Counted from the first letter of the stretch, positions 19,435 to 29,094 are shown. The stretch is 64,000 nucleotides of DNA from Alphaproteobacteria bacterium (GCA_028289285.1 JANQRF010000002.1:620001-684000), one strand, 5' to 3'. Numbers and translations: made by a program. The notes: a model not told the origin generated them from the sequence alone.

Positions 19435-20042
19435 CTCTAACGCCGCCTACCCTGACAGATTCACAACGCTGGGCCGGTTTGCGCATCGGGCTTTTGGGCG
19501 GATCGTTTAACCCCCCGCATGAAGGGCATCTGCATATTGCAAAATTGGCCCTTGCCAGTTTCGGACTGGATTTTGTCTGGTGGATCGTTACCCCTCAAAA
19601 CCCGCTGAAAGACCGGGCAGGCATTGCGCCTTATGAGCAGCGTTACGCCCAAGTTGAAGACATCACAGCGGATGATCCGCGGCTGATGCCCACGCATTTG
19701 GAGCACTGGCTGGGTACGGCCTATACCTATGAAACAGTCTGTGCGCTGCGCCACCGCTACCCCAAAACGGAGTTCCTGTGGATCTGCGGGATGGATAATG
19801 CGGCAATCTTTCATCACTGGGACCGCTGGCAGGACCTTGTTCAAGCCGTGCCGATTACCTTTATCGCCCGTCCACCTGCCCCGCTTTTGGTCAAAAACTG
19901 CCCCGTGCGGATGCTGGATGTGCCTCAATCCTATGCGCCAAAGGGGCGGAAAACTGCCCTTTCCAGCCCTTCTATTACCTGGATTCGGGGCGCAAAAATG
20001 GTCGATATTTCCTCAACACAGATCCGTAACACACTGAAATAA
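19431..20042 (+). CDS. nadD: Nicotinate-nucleotide adenylyltransferase
   Basis: A 203-residue nucleotidyltransferase that makes deamido-NAD from nicotinate mononucleotide and ATP. The class I motif GGSFNPPHEGHLH at about residues 23-35 and the C-terminal DISSTQIR hold the ATP. WWIVTPQNPLK and FLWICGMDNAAIFHHWDRW are typical NadD segments. An N-terminal extension of about 16 residues precedes the core. Translation is coupled to proA by the ATGA overlap. A perfect 8-bp inverted repeat (CATACATA-TT-TATGTATG, 20043-20060) directly follows the stop. Confidence 0.95.
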   Translation: MTLTPPTLTDSQRWAGLRIGLLGGSFNPPHEGHLHIAKLALASFGLDFVWWIVTPQNPLKDRAGIAPYEQRYAQVEDITADDPRLMPTHLEHWLGTAYTYETVCALRHRYPKTEFLWICGMDNAAIFHHWDRWQDLVQAVPITFIARPPAPLLVKNCPVRMLDVPQSYAPKGRKTALSSPSITWIRGAKMVDISSTQIRNTLK

Positions 20043-20300
20043 CATACATATTTATGTATGCAGCATATCTTCATTGCTGATTAACCGAATCCGGCGTAAA
20101 ATAAAGGTATGAGGTTTGTGGGTTACACACACAATCACAGCAGCTCTTACGGAGGCCAGGCGCAGGTTTGAGGTATTTTGCGCAAATAGGCTTTCACGCT
20201 TTTTCAAACAGTTTTGTTTTTGAGAAATCAGCATCTTGCGGATGCAGGCGAGTTGCATTATGACATTAAACTTGTGTTTCACAACAAAGGAGGCAGACAC

Positions 20301-20690
20301 ATTCTTACATATGATCAATCTTCAGGTTTAAGCCCTGAAAATCTACGGGATTTGGCAATAAAATCACTTGATGATGACAAAGCCCAAAATATCGACCTTA
20401 TTGACCTGTCCGGTCAATCTGCGCTTGCCGATTACATGATCATCGCAAGCGGAACTTCTTCAAGACAAGTTGTTGCCCTGGCTGAAAAGCTGAAAGACCG
20501 CCTTGCCGCGCGCGGGGTGAAAGGCATTCGTCTTGAAGGCGCAGACCAGGGGAACTGGGTTGTCGTTGATGCAGGTGACATCATCGTCCATGTGTTCCGC
20601 CCGGAAGTCCGCGAATTTTATAATATCGAAAAAATGTGGAACATTCCGGCTATTCCGGCATCTGTAACTGAAGGTCTGCAAACCGCCTGA
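20301..20690 (+). CDS. rsfS: Ribosomal silencing factor RsfS, apparent ATT start
   Basis: A 129-residue RsfS/Iojap protein, which binds L14 and keeps ribosomal subunits apart in starvation. Family segments are SALADYMIIASGTSSRQV, EGADQGNWVVVDAGDIIVHVF and REFYNIEKMW. The frame has no ATG before the middle of the domain. A near-perfect Shine-Dalgarno AAAGGAGG at 20286-20293 is followed after 7 nt by ATT at 20301, which gives the length expected for the family. In-frame GTG at 20274 and several TTGs further up are alternatives with weaker binding sites. ATT starts are rare; infC is the classic case. Confidence 0.82.
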   Translation: MLTYDQSSGLSPENLRDLAIKSLDDDKAQNIDLIDLSGQSALADYMIIASGTSSRQVVALAEKLKDRLAARGVKGIRLEGADQGNWVVVDAGDIIVHVFRPEVREFYNIEKMWNIPAIPASVTEGLQTA

Positions 20691-20702
20691 TAGCATAGCT
20701 TT

Positions 20703-21143
20703 ATGCTATCCATTTCCATTATTGCGCCGGGGCGCATGAAGCGCCATGTGCTTGAACCCGCCTTTGAAGACTATGCAAAGCGGATCAAATGGTCTATCGA
20801 GATTATTGAGATCGAGGCCAAAAACACGGCAGACGAACATCAGAAAATAGACGATAAGATAGACCCGAAAGCCGCGCTGATTATTCTGGATGAGCGCGGC
20901 AAATCTCTGCCCAGCCGGGATTTTGCATCCAAAATAGAAAATTTTCAAAATCAGGGGATTAGCAAAATCCAGTTTATTCTTGGCGGCGCCAACGGGCTAA
21001 ATGACTCCATCCGCCAAAAAGCAAAGCTGCTTTTATCTTTTGGCGCCCAGACCTGGCCACATATACTTTGCCGTCTGATGCTGGTAGAACAGATATACCG
21101 GGCCGAACAGATTTTGGCCGGCCACCCATATCACAGGGATTAA
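20703..21143 (+). CDS. rlmH: 23S rRNA pseudouridine-1915 N3-methyltransferase
   Basis: A 146-residue SPOUT methyltransferase that modifies helix 69 of 23S rRNA. Conserved segments are ILDERGKSLPSRDFA, FILGGANGLNDSIRQKA and the knot end TWPHILCRLMLVEQIYRA with the final HPYHRD. It follows rsfS by 12 bp, matching the widespread rsfS-rlmH pairing of two ribosome-related genes, and precedes the EnvC-like gene by 1 bp. Confidence 0.96.
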   Translation: MLSISIIAPGRMKRHVLEPAFEDYAKRIKWSIEIIEIEAKNTADEHQKIDDKIDPKAALIILDERGKSLPSRDFASKIENFQNQGISKIQFILGGANGLNDSIRQKAKLLLSFGAQTWPHILCRLMLVEQIYRAEQILAGHPYHRD

Positions 21144-21144
21144 G

Positions 21145-22284
21145 ATGCGTTTAATTGCCCTCCTTTTTGTTTTTATTCTCCCGCTCTCTGCGCAGGCGGA
21201 AACGGCCCCTGTGCCCGGCCAGCATCCTGTTGCCGAAACCAAGCAGGAGCTTCAGAGCAAAGAGGCCGAAAAGCAGGCGCTTGAAAAGGATATGAAATCC
21301 ATCAAGGGCACGCTCAAAGATACGCGGCAGCGCGCCGTGCGCCTCAGCACCAAGGTCCGCAAAAGCGAAAGCACGCTTGTTGCTCTTGAAACGCAGATAA
21401 AACGTAACGAGCTGGAAAAAACTCAAATTCAAAAACGTCTTGGCGAAGATGAAAAATCTCTGGGTCAGCTTGTGCTTGCGCTCTCGCGGCTTGGCCGCGT
21501 GCCGCCTGAGGCTGTTATTATGAAACCGGGCGCGCCCCTTGAAACAGCCCAAAGCGCCCTTGTGCTTGAAAGCACCCTGCCCCGGCTTTATGGCCGGGCA
21601 GAACAATTAAAGAATGATCTTGGCCGCCTGTCCGAATTGATTGACAGTTTAGAACGCCAGAAAATGCAGGCGCAAAGAACGGCTGCACAACTCAAAAAAG
21701 AACAAGCTGAATTGGAAGGTCTGCTTCAAAAACGCGAAAAGCTTTATGCCCGCACGGAAACCAATATCAACAAAACCAGGGCCGAAATCGCCCAGATATC
21801 AAAGAGGGCGGACAACCTGAAAGATCTCGTGAATAAGCTTGATCGCTATGAAAACAGGCAGGCAACTCCAGCTCCACGCAAAATACCCCAAAATCCAAAA
21901 AACCTGCCGCGTCTGTCCAAACTCAAAATGCCGGTTTCAGGTGCTATCCAGGTGCGCTTTGGGGATAAAGATAATATCGGCGCGCCCAGCCAGGGCCTGC
22001 GTATTCAGGGACGACGGGGCGGAATTGTCACCGCGCCTTTGGCCGGAACGGTGCGCTATGCAGGCCCTTTTCGGAATTATGGTCAAATTATCATCATAGA
22101 ACATCAAAAAGGCTATCACAGCCTGCTTGCAGGATTGGGCAGAATTGATACAGTAGAAGGCCGCGAGATTGTCTCCGGCGAGGCTGTCGGCATTATGCCT
22201 TCAGAAAGACAGCCGCAGCTTTATTATGAACTGCGCTATAAAGGCAAGCCCATTAACCCGGACCCTTTTTTAGCGTCCTCTTAA
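21145..22284 (+). CDS. envC: EnvC-like murein hydrolase activator (degenerate M23 domain)
   Basis: A 379-residue exported protein: signal peptide (cleavage after SAQA near residue 18), a long coiled coil (about 30-240), then an M23/LytM domain. The zinc residues of active M23 peptidases are missing: the usual first His is replaced in GLRIQGRRGG and the HxH is replaced by LYYELRY. This is the pattern of EnvC, which activates amidases at the septum rather than cutting itself. It is followed by ctpA after 13 bp; this envC-ctpA pairing is conserved in alphaproteobacteria. Confidence 0.88.
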   Translation: MRLIALLFVFILPLSAQAETAPVPGQHPVAETKQELQSKEAEKQALEKDMKSIKGTLKDTRQRAVRLSTKVRKSESTLVALETQIKRNELEKTQIQKRLGEDEKSLGQLVLALSRLGRVPPEAVIMKPGAPLETAQSALVLESTLPRLYGRAEQLKNDLGRLSELIDSLERQKMQAQRTAAQLKKEQAELEGLLQKREKLYARTETNINKTRAEIAQISKRADNLKDLVNKLDRYENRQATPAPRKIPQNPKNLPRLSKLKMPVSGAIQVRFGDKDNIGAPSQGLRIQGRRGGIVTAPLAGTVRYAGPFRNYGQIIIIEHQKGYHSLLAGLGRIDTVEGREIVSGEAVGIMPSERQPQLYYELRYKGKPINPDPFLASS

Positions 22285-22297
22285 ATGTGAAACCAAC

Positions 22298-23614
22298 ATG
22301 ACGCATAAAATTTTATATCCTGTTTTTATCTTTCTTTGTCTGATAGCGGTTCCGCCATTTGCTTTTGCACAGGAAGACCGCACCGCACCTGCCGGAGAAG
22401 AAAAACAAAAGAACCATGATGATCTGGATACGTATCGCCAGCTGAATTTATTCGGCGATGTGTTTGAGCGCGTGCGTGCGCAATATGTTGAACCTGTGAC
22501 CGATGAAGAGCTGATTGAAACAGCGATCAACGGCATGCTGATCTCTCTCGACCCGCATTCTTCTTATCTCGATGATGATGATTATGCGGATATGCAAGTC
22601 CAGACTAAAGGCGAATTTGGCGGGCTTGGAATCGAAGTCACCATGGAAAATGGTTTCGTTAAAGTTGTTTCACCGATTGACGATACGCCCGCTTTTCGCG
22701 CTGGTGTTGAAGCCGGAGACTACATCACTCATCTGGATGATGAGCCTGTGATGGGCCTGAACCTTAGCGAAGCCGTGGACAAGATGCGCGGCAGGGTCGG
22801 GACTAAAATTAAAATCACGGTGGCCCGCGAAGGCGCGGATGAGCCGATTGAGATTGAAATTACCCGGGATATCATCCGTATTAAATCTGTCCGTCACCGT
22901 ATTGAAGAAGAAGATATCGGCTATATCCGGATTACCACTTTTAACCAGAACACGGAAACAGGTGTTAAAAAAGCAATTGATGAGATTCAAAAAGATGTTG
23001 GTGAAAAGCTTTCAGGGTATGTACTCGATCTGCGTAATAATCCGGGCGGGCTTTTGGACCAGGCCATTGCTGTTTCCGATCTCTTCTTAGATCAGGGCGA
23101 AATCGTTTCTACACGCGGGCGCAATGAAGAAGACACCAAACGCGATAATGCCACCAAGGGAGACGTCACGGGCGGTAAACCGATTGTCGTTCTTATCAAT
23201 GGCGGATCGGCATCGGCGTCCGAAATTGTCGCCGGCGCTCTTCAGGATCACCGCCGCGGTATTTTGCTTGGGACAAAATCATTCGGGAAAGGCTCTGTGC
23301 AAACGGTTATCCCGCTTCCCGGTCATGGCGCGATGCGTCTTACCACGGCGCGTTATTACACCCCGTCCGGGCGCTCCATTCAGGCCAAAGGGATTGAGCC
23401 CGATATCGAAGTCGAACCTGCCAAGATTGAAGAGATCGCTGTCCGGCGGATGCGCGAAGGTGATTTACGCGGCGCCCTTGATAAAGATGACGGTGAAAGC
23501 GGTGAAGACGATAATGAAAAAGAAGATGAACCGATTGATTATCAGCTTTCACGCGCAATCGATCTTCTGCGCGGCGTTTCTATGTACGGGGCAACGCTTA
23601 ATCTCAACCCTTAA
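22298..23614 (+). CDS. ctpA: Carboxy-terminal processing protease CtpA (S41)
   Basis: A 438-residue periplasmic serine protease with a signal peptide (about residues 1-24), a PDZ domain (about 95-180) and a tail-specific protease domain. The Ser/Lys dyad is intact: Ser306 in GGSASASEI and Lys331 in KSFGKGSVQT, spaced 25 residues as in the family. The C-terminal 50 residues are acidic (GEDDNEKEDEP). Such proteases trim envelope proteins and control cell-wall enzymes; the neighbour EnvC-like gene suggests a related role. Confidence 0.95.
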   Translation: MTHKILYPVFIFLCLIAVPPFAFAQEDRTAPAGEEKQKNHDDLDTYRQLNLFGDVFERVRAQYVEPVTDEELIETAINGMLISLDPHSSYLDDDDYADMQVQTKGEFGGLGIEVTMENGFVKVVSPIDDTPAFRAGVEAGDYITHLDDEPVMGLNLSEAVDKMRGRVGTKIKITVAREGADEPIEIEITRDIIRIKSVRHRIEEEDIGYIRITTFNQNTETGVKKAIDEIQKDVGEKLSGYVLDLRNNPGGLLDQAIAVSDLFLDQGEIVSTRGRNEEDTKRDNATKGDVTGGKPIVVLINGGSASASEIVAGALQDHRRGILLGTKSFGKGSVQTVIPLPGHGAMRLTTARYYTPSGRSIQAKGIEPDIEVEPAKIEEIAVRRMREGDLRGALDKDDGESGEDDNEKEDEPIDYQLSRAIDLLRGVSMYGATLNLNP

Positions 23615-23620
23615 ATTTAT

Positions 23621-24637
23621 ATGATTGCTCTTCCAAAATCCCTGCCCTTTCCTTTTTCAATGACCGCGTTCGGTCAGGGGGCGATCGGATGGGGCGTTGT
23701 GCTCTTGCTCCTGATCGGCTGGATGGGCTTGCGCGCTGATGAAACAAAAACCCTGCTTCAAAGCCAGATGCCAAGTAAAGCAGTTTTGATTGAAAGTAAG
23801 GCTGCAGCTAGCGCTGCTGCACAAGCGCCGCAGGAAGCACAAACACCTTTAAATGAAAGACTGGCGGAAGAAATAGATGGCCGCCTGGTTCCGCGCGCCG
23901 ATTTAACAACCGGACAAACCCCATTTGAGTTTTATAGACGCCCTGTGACACTCCTGCCCGGACGCAGCGCAGTGGCTGTTATTTTTATGAATGCCGGTCT
24001 GGCTAAAACACTTACTGAAAAAGCAATCACAGATCTTCCCGAAGATATCACCCTCGCTTTTAGTCCTTATGCCGATGTGATCACCATGCAGGCACAGGCC
24101 GCGAGAGAGTCTGGTAAAGAAATCTGGCTGCACTTGCCGCTTCAAAATGAAAATTATCCAAACCCTGATCCTGGTCCGGCGACACTTTTATTAAATGCCA
24201 GCCTGGAACAAAATGCCTCCCGTCTTTTGGATATACTCTCCATTATGCAAGGCTATCCCGGGCTCATTTCATACCCGGATCACGCCTATACAAATGTTGA
24301 TCCGATGGTTAACCCAATCCTGCGCCAGGTTTTTGGACGCGGTCTTGGTTTCGTTGATGGGCGTATTGACAGAGCCTTTTGGGGAACGCCGCTTGCGCTT
24401 GAAAATCAATATCCGTTTGCTCAGGTTAATGTCCTTATAGACCCAATGGAAGCGCCTGATATGATTGAGATGAAACTCAAACAGGCGGAAAACCTGGCGA
24501 CTAAGTTTGGTCAAGCAATGATCATGACACCGCTGACACCGCTCACTTTTGCAAAAGTTCAAAACTGGACCAATACGCTTGAAAATAAATCACTTCAACT
24601 TGTCCCAGTTTCCGCCCTTTTAAAGCATAATGACTGA
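23621..24637 (+). CDS. Divergent polysaccharide deacetylase family protein (YibQ-like)
   Basis: A 338-residue protein with one N-terminal membrane helix (about 20-36) that places the rest in the periplasm, an Ala/Gln-rich linker and a NodB-like barrel. The family core is visible in VAVIFMNAGLAKTLTEKAI, LPEDITLAFSPYA and KEIWLHLPLQNENYP. These divergent deacetylases lie downstream of ctpA in many proteobacteria; their substrate is unknown. Its last 8 bp overlap rppH. Confidence 0.85.
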   Translation: MIALPKSLPFPFSMTAFGQGAIGWGVVLLLLIGWMGLRADETKTLLQSQMPSKAVLIESKAAASAAAQAPQEAQTPLNERLAEEIDGRLVPRADLTTGQTPFEFYRRPVTLLPGRSAVAVIFMNAGLAKTLTEKAITDLPEDITLAFSPYADVITMQAQAARESGKEIWLHLPLQNENYPNPDPGPATLLLNASLEQNASRLLDILSIMQGYPGLISYPDHAYTNVDPMVNPILRQVFGRGLGFVDGRIDRAFWGTPLALENQYPFAQVNVLIDPMEAPDMIEMKLKQAENLATKFGQAMIMTPLTPLTFAKVQNWTNTLENKSLQLVPVSALLKHND

Positions 24638-25100
24638 CCTGTCGCTCTACCGCCCCTGCGTTGGGATTGCGCTCTTTAACGCGCAAGGCCATGTCTTTAT
24701 CGGTGAGCGCATTGATACACCCGGCGCCTGGCAAATGCCACAAGGTGGCATTGATCCAGATGAAGACCTTATGATTGCAGCTTTACGTGAGCTGAAAGAA
24801 GAAACCGGCACCGATAAAGCAGAACTGATCCGCATTCACTCTGAAAAGATAACATATGACACACCTTTGGATATCCGACCGCGTTTGCAAAAAATCTGGG
24901 GCAAACCTTATATCGGACAGGTGCAAAGCTGGATTGCCATGCGCTTTACAGGCGAGGATAGCGATATCATTTTAGATGCGGATGACCACCCTGAATTTTC
25001 ACAGTGGCAATGGATTGACCTGAAAGGCACGCTTGACCTGATCGTGCCATTTAAACGAGAAGTTTATAAGAGAGTCATTAGAGCTTTTCAGGATGTTTGA
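24630..25100 (+). CDS. rppH: RNA pyrophosphohydrolase RppH
   Basis: A 156-residue Nudix enzyme that removes pyrophosphate from mRNA 5' ends and so starts decay. The opening YRPCVGIALFN and AWQMPQGGID are RppH-specific, and the Nudix box GGIDPDEDLM...RELKEETG keeps the G-x5-E-x7-REL-x-EE pattern. The start overlaps the upstream gene by 8 bp. The 3' end overlaps the convergent EamA-like gene by 23 bp. Confidence 0.95.
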   Translation: MTDLSLYRPCVGIALFNAQGHVFIGERIDTPGAWQMPQGGIDPDEDLMIAALRELKEETGTDKAELIRIHSEKITYDTPLDIRPRLQKIWGKPYIGQVQSWIAMRFTGEDSDIILDADDHPEFSQWQWIDLKGTLDLIVPFKREVYKRVIRAFQDV

Positions 25101-25536
25101 AAAGTAATATCAAGACTATTCCGCAGACACATAATAAAATCCCAACCCACTGGTGTGGCGTCAGCTTCTCTCCTAAAATATATACTCCCAACAAAGCAGT
25201 GAATAATGTACCACCGGCTCGTACATAACTTAATAAAATACTGACATCCGCACCCGCCTGAAGGGCTTTAATATAGGGCCATGTATCTAAAAACATTAAA
25301 AACGCTACAACAAGGATTAAAAAAGCAAAATATTTCCTGGATAAGGTGACTTCAATCACCCCGCTAAACTCACCCCGAATTAACAAGAAAGTCAGCGATA
25401 CCAGGGTAAGTAATAACGAAATTATAAATAAAACCTGCATATCTGAAAAAGCTTGAGAAAGCTGTTTCATAAATAAAGGCAACACACTCATCGAGAACAA
25501 AATGAGAGATGCGTATATAAAAACGACTAAATTCAT
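25078..25536 (-). CDS. Small EamA/DMT-family membrane protein
   Basis: A 152-residue protein with four predicted membrane helices (about 3-22, 35-53, 68-88 and 122-146), a single EamA repeat of the kind found in small drug/metabolite exporters that work as dimers. Helix 4 ends in [14 protein letters not shown] and the conserved stretch [23 protein letters not shown] precedes it. The start codon overlaps the tolB stop as ATGA, so translation is coupled to tolB. Substrate unknown. It occupies the place where pal is usually found. Confidence 0.75.
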   Translation of the reverse strand: MNLVVFIYASLILFSMSVLPLFMKQLSQAFSDMQVLFIISLLLTLVSLTFLLIRGEFSGVIEVTLSRKYFAFLILVVAFLMFLDTWPYIKALQAGADVSILLSYVRAGGTLFTALLGVYILGEKLTPHQWVGILLCVCGIVLILLFKHPEKL

Positions 25537-26846
25537 GGGTTTATCGGCGACCAGGCAGGATCAGAGCCATCGCGCGGTGTTGGCAAAAGCCGCTCATTAT
25601 AGCCTGTGATATCGATGGTATAGAGCTTGGACTGACGTCCCGTTCCACCCGCAGTGACTTCTTCCTTAAAATAGGTCAGCACGCGCCCGTTCGGAGACCA
25701 GCTTGGCCCTTCAACATGACGTCCACCCGTGATCAGGCGCTCGCCCTGCCCGTCGGGGCGCATCACCCCAATAAAGAACTGTCCCTGCTGCATCTTGATA
25801 AAGGCGATCAGATCGCCGCGCGGCGACCAGACAGGGTTCGCATAGCGCCCGCTTCCAAATGAAATCCGGCGGACATTCTGCCCGTTACTATCCATCACAT
25901 AAAGCTGCTGCTGCCCGCCCCGGTCACTTTCAAAGACCAGTTGACGCCCATCCGGCGCATAAGACGGCGCCGTATCAATGCCGGTATGTGATGTTAAACG
26001 CCGCGGTTTACGCGTGCGCAGATCAAGTTCATAGATATCGGTATTGCCCCGGCTGGACATGCTCATAATGACGCGGTTGCCATCCGGTGAAAAACGCGGC
26101 GCAAAAGTCATGTTTGGAAAATTGCCCAAAAGCTCCTGCCGGCCTGTATCAATGTTGTAAAGATAGACGCGCGGACTTCCACCGCGATAGGACATATAGG
26201 TAATTTCCTGCGCGGTCGGTGAAAAACGCGGCGTTAAAACAAGCGTGCGCTCATCGGTCAGATAGCGGTTATTGGCGCCGTCCTGATCCATAATTGCCAG
26301 ACGTTTCACACGCTGCGTTGCCGGGCCGTATTCAGCAATATAAACGATACGGGTGTCAAAATACCCATCCTCACCTGTAATACGCTTATAGACATCATCT
26401 GAAATAATATGCGCGATGCGGCGCCAGTTTTGTGGCGTGGTCATATAGGCCATGCCGGACATTTGCTGCTGGGTCATCACATCCCATAAACGGAACTCAA
26501 CGCGTGTACGTCCGTCCGGTGCCTGCGTCACAGAGCCACTCACCAGAGCTTGTGCATTAATCGCCCGCCATTCGGCAAAGCGCGGACCGTCTGCATGAAT
26601 AGAAGCTGAGTCCTGAATAAACGCGCCTGGATTAAGCGGTGCAAACAGGCCGGAACTGCGCAGGTTATTTGTAATGATATCGGGAATATCACGGGCGAGA
26701 TCATTAAACTCTGGGCGCTGTGCATGAAACGGGCTGACCGCAATCGGCAAAGCCTGCACTGTCCCCTTGGTGACATCCACCTGAAGCTGCGCCCGGGCAG
26801 GCATCGCCGCAAAGATTAAAACACAAAACGCTAAAATATATCTCAT
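25533..26846 (-). CDS. tolB: Tol-Pal system translocation protein TolB
   Basis: A 437-residue periplasmic beta-propeller. A signal peptide ends after MPARA near residue 19, an N-terminal alpha/beta domain follows, then six WD40-like blades with recurrent SPTAQ/SPDGN/APDGR turns such as [10 protein letters not shown] and [10 protein letters not shown]. TolB links TolA and Pal during cell constriction. The open frame extends 27 codons upstream, but that reaches into tolA and lacks a signal peptide; ATG 26846 is the right start. Confidence 0.95.
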   Translation of the reverse strand: MRYILAFCVLIFAAMPARAQLQVDVTKGTVQALPIAVSPFHAQRPEFNDLARDIPDIITNNLRSSGLFAPLNPGAFIQDSASIHADGPRFAEWRAINAQALVSGSVTQAPDGRTRVEFRLWDVMTQQQMSGMAYMTTPQNWRRIAHIISDDVYKRITGEDGYFDTRIVYIAEYGPATQRVKRLAIMDQDGANNRYLTDERTLVLTPRFSPTAQEITYMSYRGGSPRVYLYNIDTGRQELLGNFPNMTFAPRFSPDGNRVIMSMSSRGNTDIYELDLRTRKPRRLTSHTGIDTAPSYAPDGRQLVFESDRGGQQQLYVMDSNGQNVRRISFGSGRYANPVWSPRGDLIAFIKMQQGQFFIGVMRPDGQGERLITGGRHVEGPSWSPNGRVLTYFKEEVTAGGTGRQSKLYTIDITGYNERLLPTPRDGSDPAWSPINP

Positions 26847-26865
26847 TACTTTTCCTCTATTGGCT

Positions 26866-27759
26866 TTACAGCATTTCTCTCGGGTCGAAGTTAATGACCA
26901 TTTGTTTCCAGACTTCATATTTACCATCAGGCAGAATTAAAGGATCACACATGGGTGAGTGGACGGCCCGAATGGCACTGTCTGCAGCAGCCCGGAAGAA
27001 ACTATCGCTGTTATAACGTCCCTGGTCAACTACGCCTGAACGAATAACGCGTTTATCAGGCCCAACAGAAAGGCGTACCTCAACCACCAGATCTTCGGCA
27101 TAGCGTGCACCGGCCTGAATGCTCCAGCAACGGGAAAGCTGCATGCGCAGCGCATCAAATTCACTCATGGTGAGTTGCTGGGAAAATTTTGCTAACGGCG
27201 ATGGCGCCGGATTTTGAGCTTCGGGATTAATATCCGGTACATCGGGCTGGGCTTCGGCCTCCTGTAAATTACGCAGGAGAGATGCAAACTGATCCTGTTC
27301 GGGAGCGCTCTCTTCTTCTTTGACAGGTTCCGGTTCAGGCTCCGGTTCAGGTTCTTTTAAAGCCTCAGTTGGCGGTGGCGGCACTTTCGGTTTTGGTTTG
27401 ACCACTTTCTTTGGCGGTTCAGGCGCTTTCACGGGAACAGCCTTTGGCGGTTCTTTTGCTTCTACCTTAGGCGGCGCTTTGGGCAGTTCCTGTTTCTTGG
27501 CGATCAGCTCTTCGGGCTTTGGTGGTTCTTTAGGCTGGGGCGCATCAACCGGCGGATTGGGGCTTTGACGTTCTTCAGCGATATCCAGAATTTCAATAGA
27601 GATGGCCGTTTCGGGAATCGGCGGCGGTTTATGAATATGTGGCAGGCCGAAAATCATCAACCCAATCACAAAGCCGTGAAACACAAGCGATGCAATCATG
27701 CCTCCGCTCAAAGAGCCGGAAGAAACCTGTTGGTGTCTGGAAAGAACGGCCGTGTTCAT
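26866..27759 (-). CDS. tolA: TolA-like energy transducer
   Basis: A 297-residue protein with an N-terminal membrane anchor (about residues 19-41), a periplasmic spacer very rich in Pro, Lys and Glu (about 60-150) and a C-terminal TonB/TolA domain beginning near [16 protein letters not shown]. It transmits force from TolQR to the outer membrane. The spacer is short and proline-rich rather than the long alanine helix of E. coli TolA. PPP and PPPP runs ([15 protein letters not shown]) would call for EF-P. A palindromic repeat separates it from tolR. Confidence 0.9.
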   Translation of the reverse strand: MNTAVLSRHQQVSSGSLSGGMIASLVFHGFVIGLMIFGLPHIHKPPPIPETAISIEILDIAEERQSPNPPVDAPQPKEPPKPEELIAKKQELPKAPPKVEAKEPPKAVPVKAPEPPKKVVKPKPKVPPPPTEALKEPEPEPEPEPVKEEESAPEQDQFASLLRNLQEAEAQPDVPDINPEAQNPAPSPLAKFSQQLTMSEFDALRMQLSRCWSIQAGARYAEDLVVEVRLSVGPDKRVIRSGVVDQGRYNSDSFFRAAADSAIRAVHSPMCDPLILPDGKYEVWKQMVINFDPREML

Positions 27760-27780
27760 CTTTTCTATATAACCTTATTT

Positions 27781-27847
27781 GTCATCCCGGCGAAAGCCGG
27801 GATCGGGTTGCCAAAAATTACCAGATTCCTGCTTGCGCAGGAATGAC
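27781..27847. repeat. Dispersed palindromic intergenic element, copy 2
   Basis: A 67-bp element with ends GTCATCCC and GGAATGAC, lying between tolR and tolA. Hairpins are CCCGGC-GAAA-GCCGGG at about 27786-27801 and TTCCTGC-TTGC-GCAGGAA at about 27826-27843. It shares the arm layout and the GAAA loop with copy 1 at 4336-4401. Being inside an operon, it may shape the relative stability of the tolR and tolA parts of the mRNA. Confidence 0.8.
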
Positions 27848-27867
27848 ATTGTGGTTTTGATTTATGG

Positions 27868-28311
27868 CTATTTTGGGTTCGAAATCAGGGCAACTTTACG
27901 AAAACCCGCCCCGTTGATATCCCCGAGAACCCCCATCACATCACCATAATCAAGGCCCTGATCGGCGCGGATAAAAATGCGCCGCTCCTGATTATCGCCT
28001 GTAATAGAGGTCAAAAGATTGACTAAACGCTCACGCGTGACTTCCTGCTCACCGACAAAGATTTGGCCATCCCCGTCAATAGAGACTTCGAGAGGTTTGT
28101 TGTCTTCCTCCTGGATCGCCTTGGCCTGTGAGTCAGGAAGGTCGATTGGCACCCCTGCTGTTAATAACGGCGCAGTTACCATAAAAACAATCAGTAAGAC
28201 CAACATCACATCAACGAAGGGCGTGACGTTAATTTCCGCCATCGGGCGGCGGCTGTTACGGCCCCGTCCGGGCCCGCGCTGACGTCCATCCATATCGAGT
28301 TGAATGCCCAT
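27868..28311 (-). CDS. tolR: TolR (ExbD family)
   Basis: A 147-residue inner-membrane protein. After a basic, Gly/Arg-rich N-terminus comes AEINVTPFVDVMLVLLIVFM, the single transmembrane helix with the conserved Asp that takes part in proton-driven motion with TolQ. The periplasmic domain ends in YGDVMGVLGDINGAGFRKVALIS, typical of ExbD/TolR. It starts 2 bp after tolQ. Confidence 0.95.
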   Translation of the reverse strand: MGIQLDMDGRQRGPGRGRNSRRPMAEINVTPFVDVMLVLLIVFMVTAPLLTAGVPIDLPDSQAKAIQEEDNKPLEVSIDGDGQIFVGEQEVTRERLVNLLTSITGDNQERRIFIRADQGLDYGDVMGVLGDINGAGFRKVALISNPK

Positions 28312-28313
28312 TC

Positions 28314-29081
28314 TTACGCTGCCTTTTTACCCTTGCCGCCGTTCCGGTCCTGCGATTCCAGATGGCGTGAGAGAATGGCCGAGAAATCGGCGATAAACAT
28401 ATCCAGACGGCCTGCATAGCGTGAGAGCTGGTTACTATAGCCGTTATAAGCCACCACGGCCGGAATTGCCGCCACAAGCCCTAAAGCCGTTGCAAAAAGC
28501 GCTTCGGCCATGCCTGGGGCGACAACGGCCAGAGAGGTGTTATTGCTTTGGGCGATCGCGGTAAAAGAATTCATGATCCCCCAAACTGTACCGAAAAGCC
28601 CGATAAAAGGCGCGGTCGAGCCGACCGTGGCCAGAAAGGTCATGCCTTTTTCAAGCCGGTTCATTTCGGTGTTGATCATATTGGACATGGCGCGTTCAAC
28701 GCGTTGCCGCAAAGAGGCCTGCATGCTTTCCCGGTCCGGAATGCCTTCAGAGATAGTGTTTTGCCATTCTTCCATACCTGCGGAAAATGTTTTTAACATA
28801 GGGTCTTGCGGCCCTTTCTTAATCCTTTGATAGAGCTTATCGAGCGGTTCCCCCGACCAGAAAGCATCTTCAAATTTATTGGCCCGGCGGTTGAGCTTGC
28901 CAAGCGTGGCCTTTTTTTCAAAGATAATCGCCCAGCACCACACAGACGCCAGGACAAGCATGATCATGACGGTTTTCACCACCGGGTCGGCCATCATAAA
29001 CAGCCCCCACATGCTCAAATCACCTGTATAAGATGTGCCGACCGCTGCGGCTTCCACGGCTCTGTTCGGTATATCCTGCAT
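28314..29081 (-). CDS. tolQ: TolQ (ExbB/MotA family)
   Basis: A 255-residue proton-channel subunit with three membrane helices (about 25-45, 135-160 and 170-195). The conserved stretch LATVGSTAPFIGLFGTVWGI and the GLVAAIPAVVAYN helix identify the family. With TolR it uses the proton gradient to energise TolA during division. Order ybgC-tolQ-tolR-tolA-tolB is the classical one. Confidence 0.96.
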   Translation of the reverse strand: MQDIPNRAVEAAAVGTSYTGDLSMWGLFMMADPVVKTVMIMLVLASVWCWAIIFEKKATLGKLNRRANKFEDAFWSGEPLDKLYQRIKKGPQDPMLKTFSAGMEEWQNTISEGIPDRESMQASLRQRVERAMSNMINTEMNRLEKGMTFLATVGSTAPFIGLFGTVWGIMNSFTAIAQSNNTSLAVVAPGMAEALFATALGLVAAIPAVVAYNGYSNQLSRYAGRLDMFIADFSAILSRHLESQDRNGGKGKKAA

Positions 29082-29094
29082 CTCTACCTATCCT

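Noticed and set aside
20043-20060. Perfect palindrome after nadD as a terminator
   Set aside because: The stem is AT-only apart from a few C/G and no T-tract follows; more likely a chance inverted repeat or a protein-binding site.
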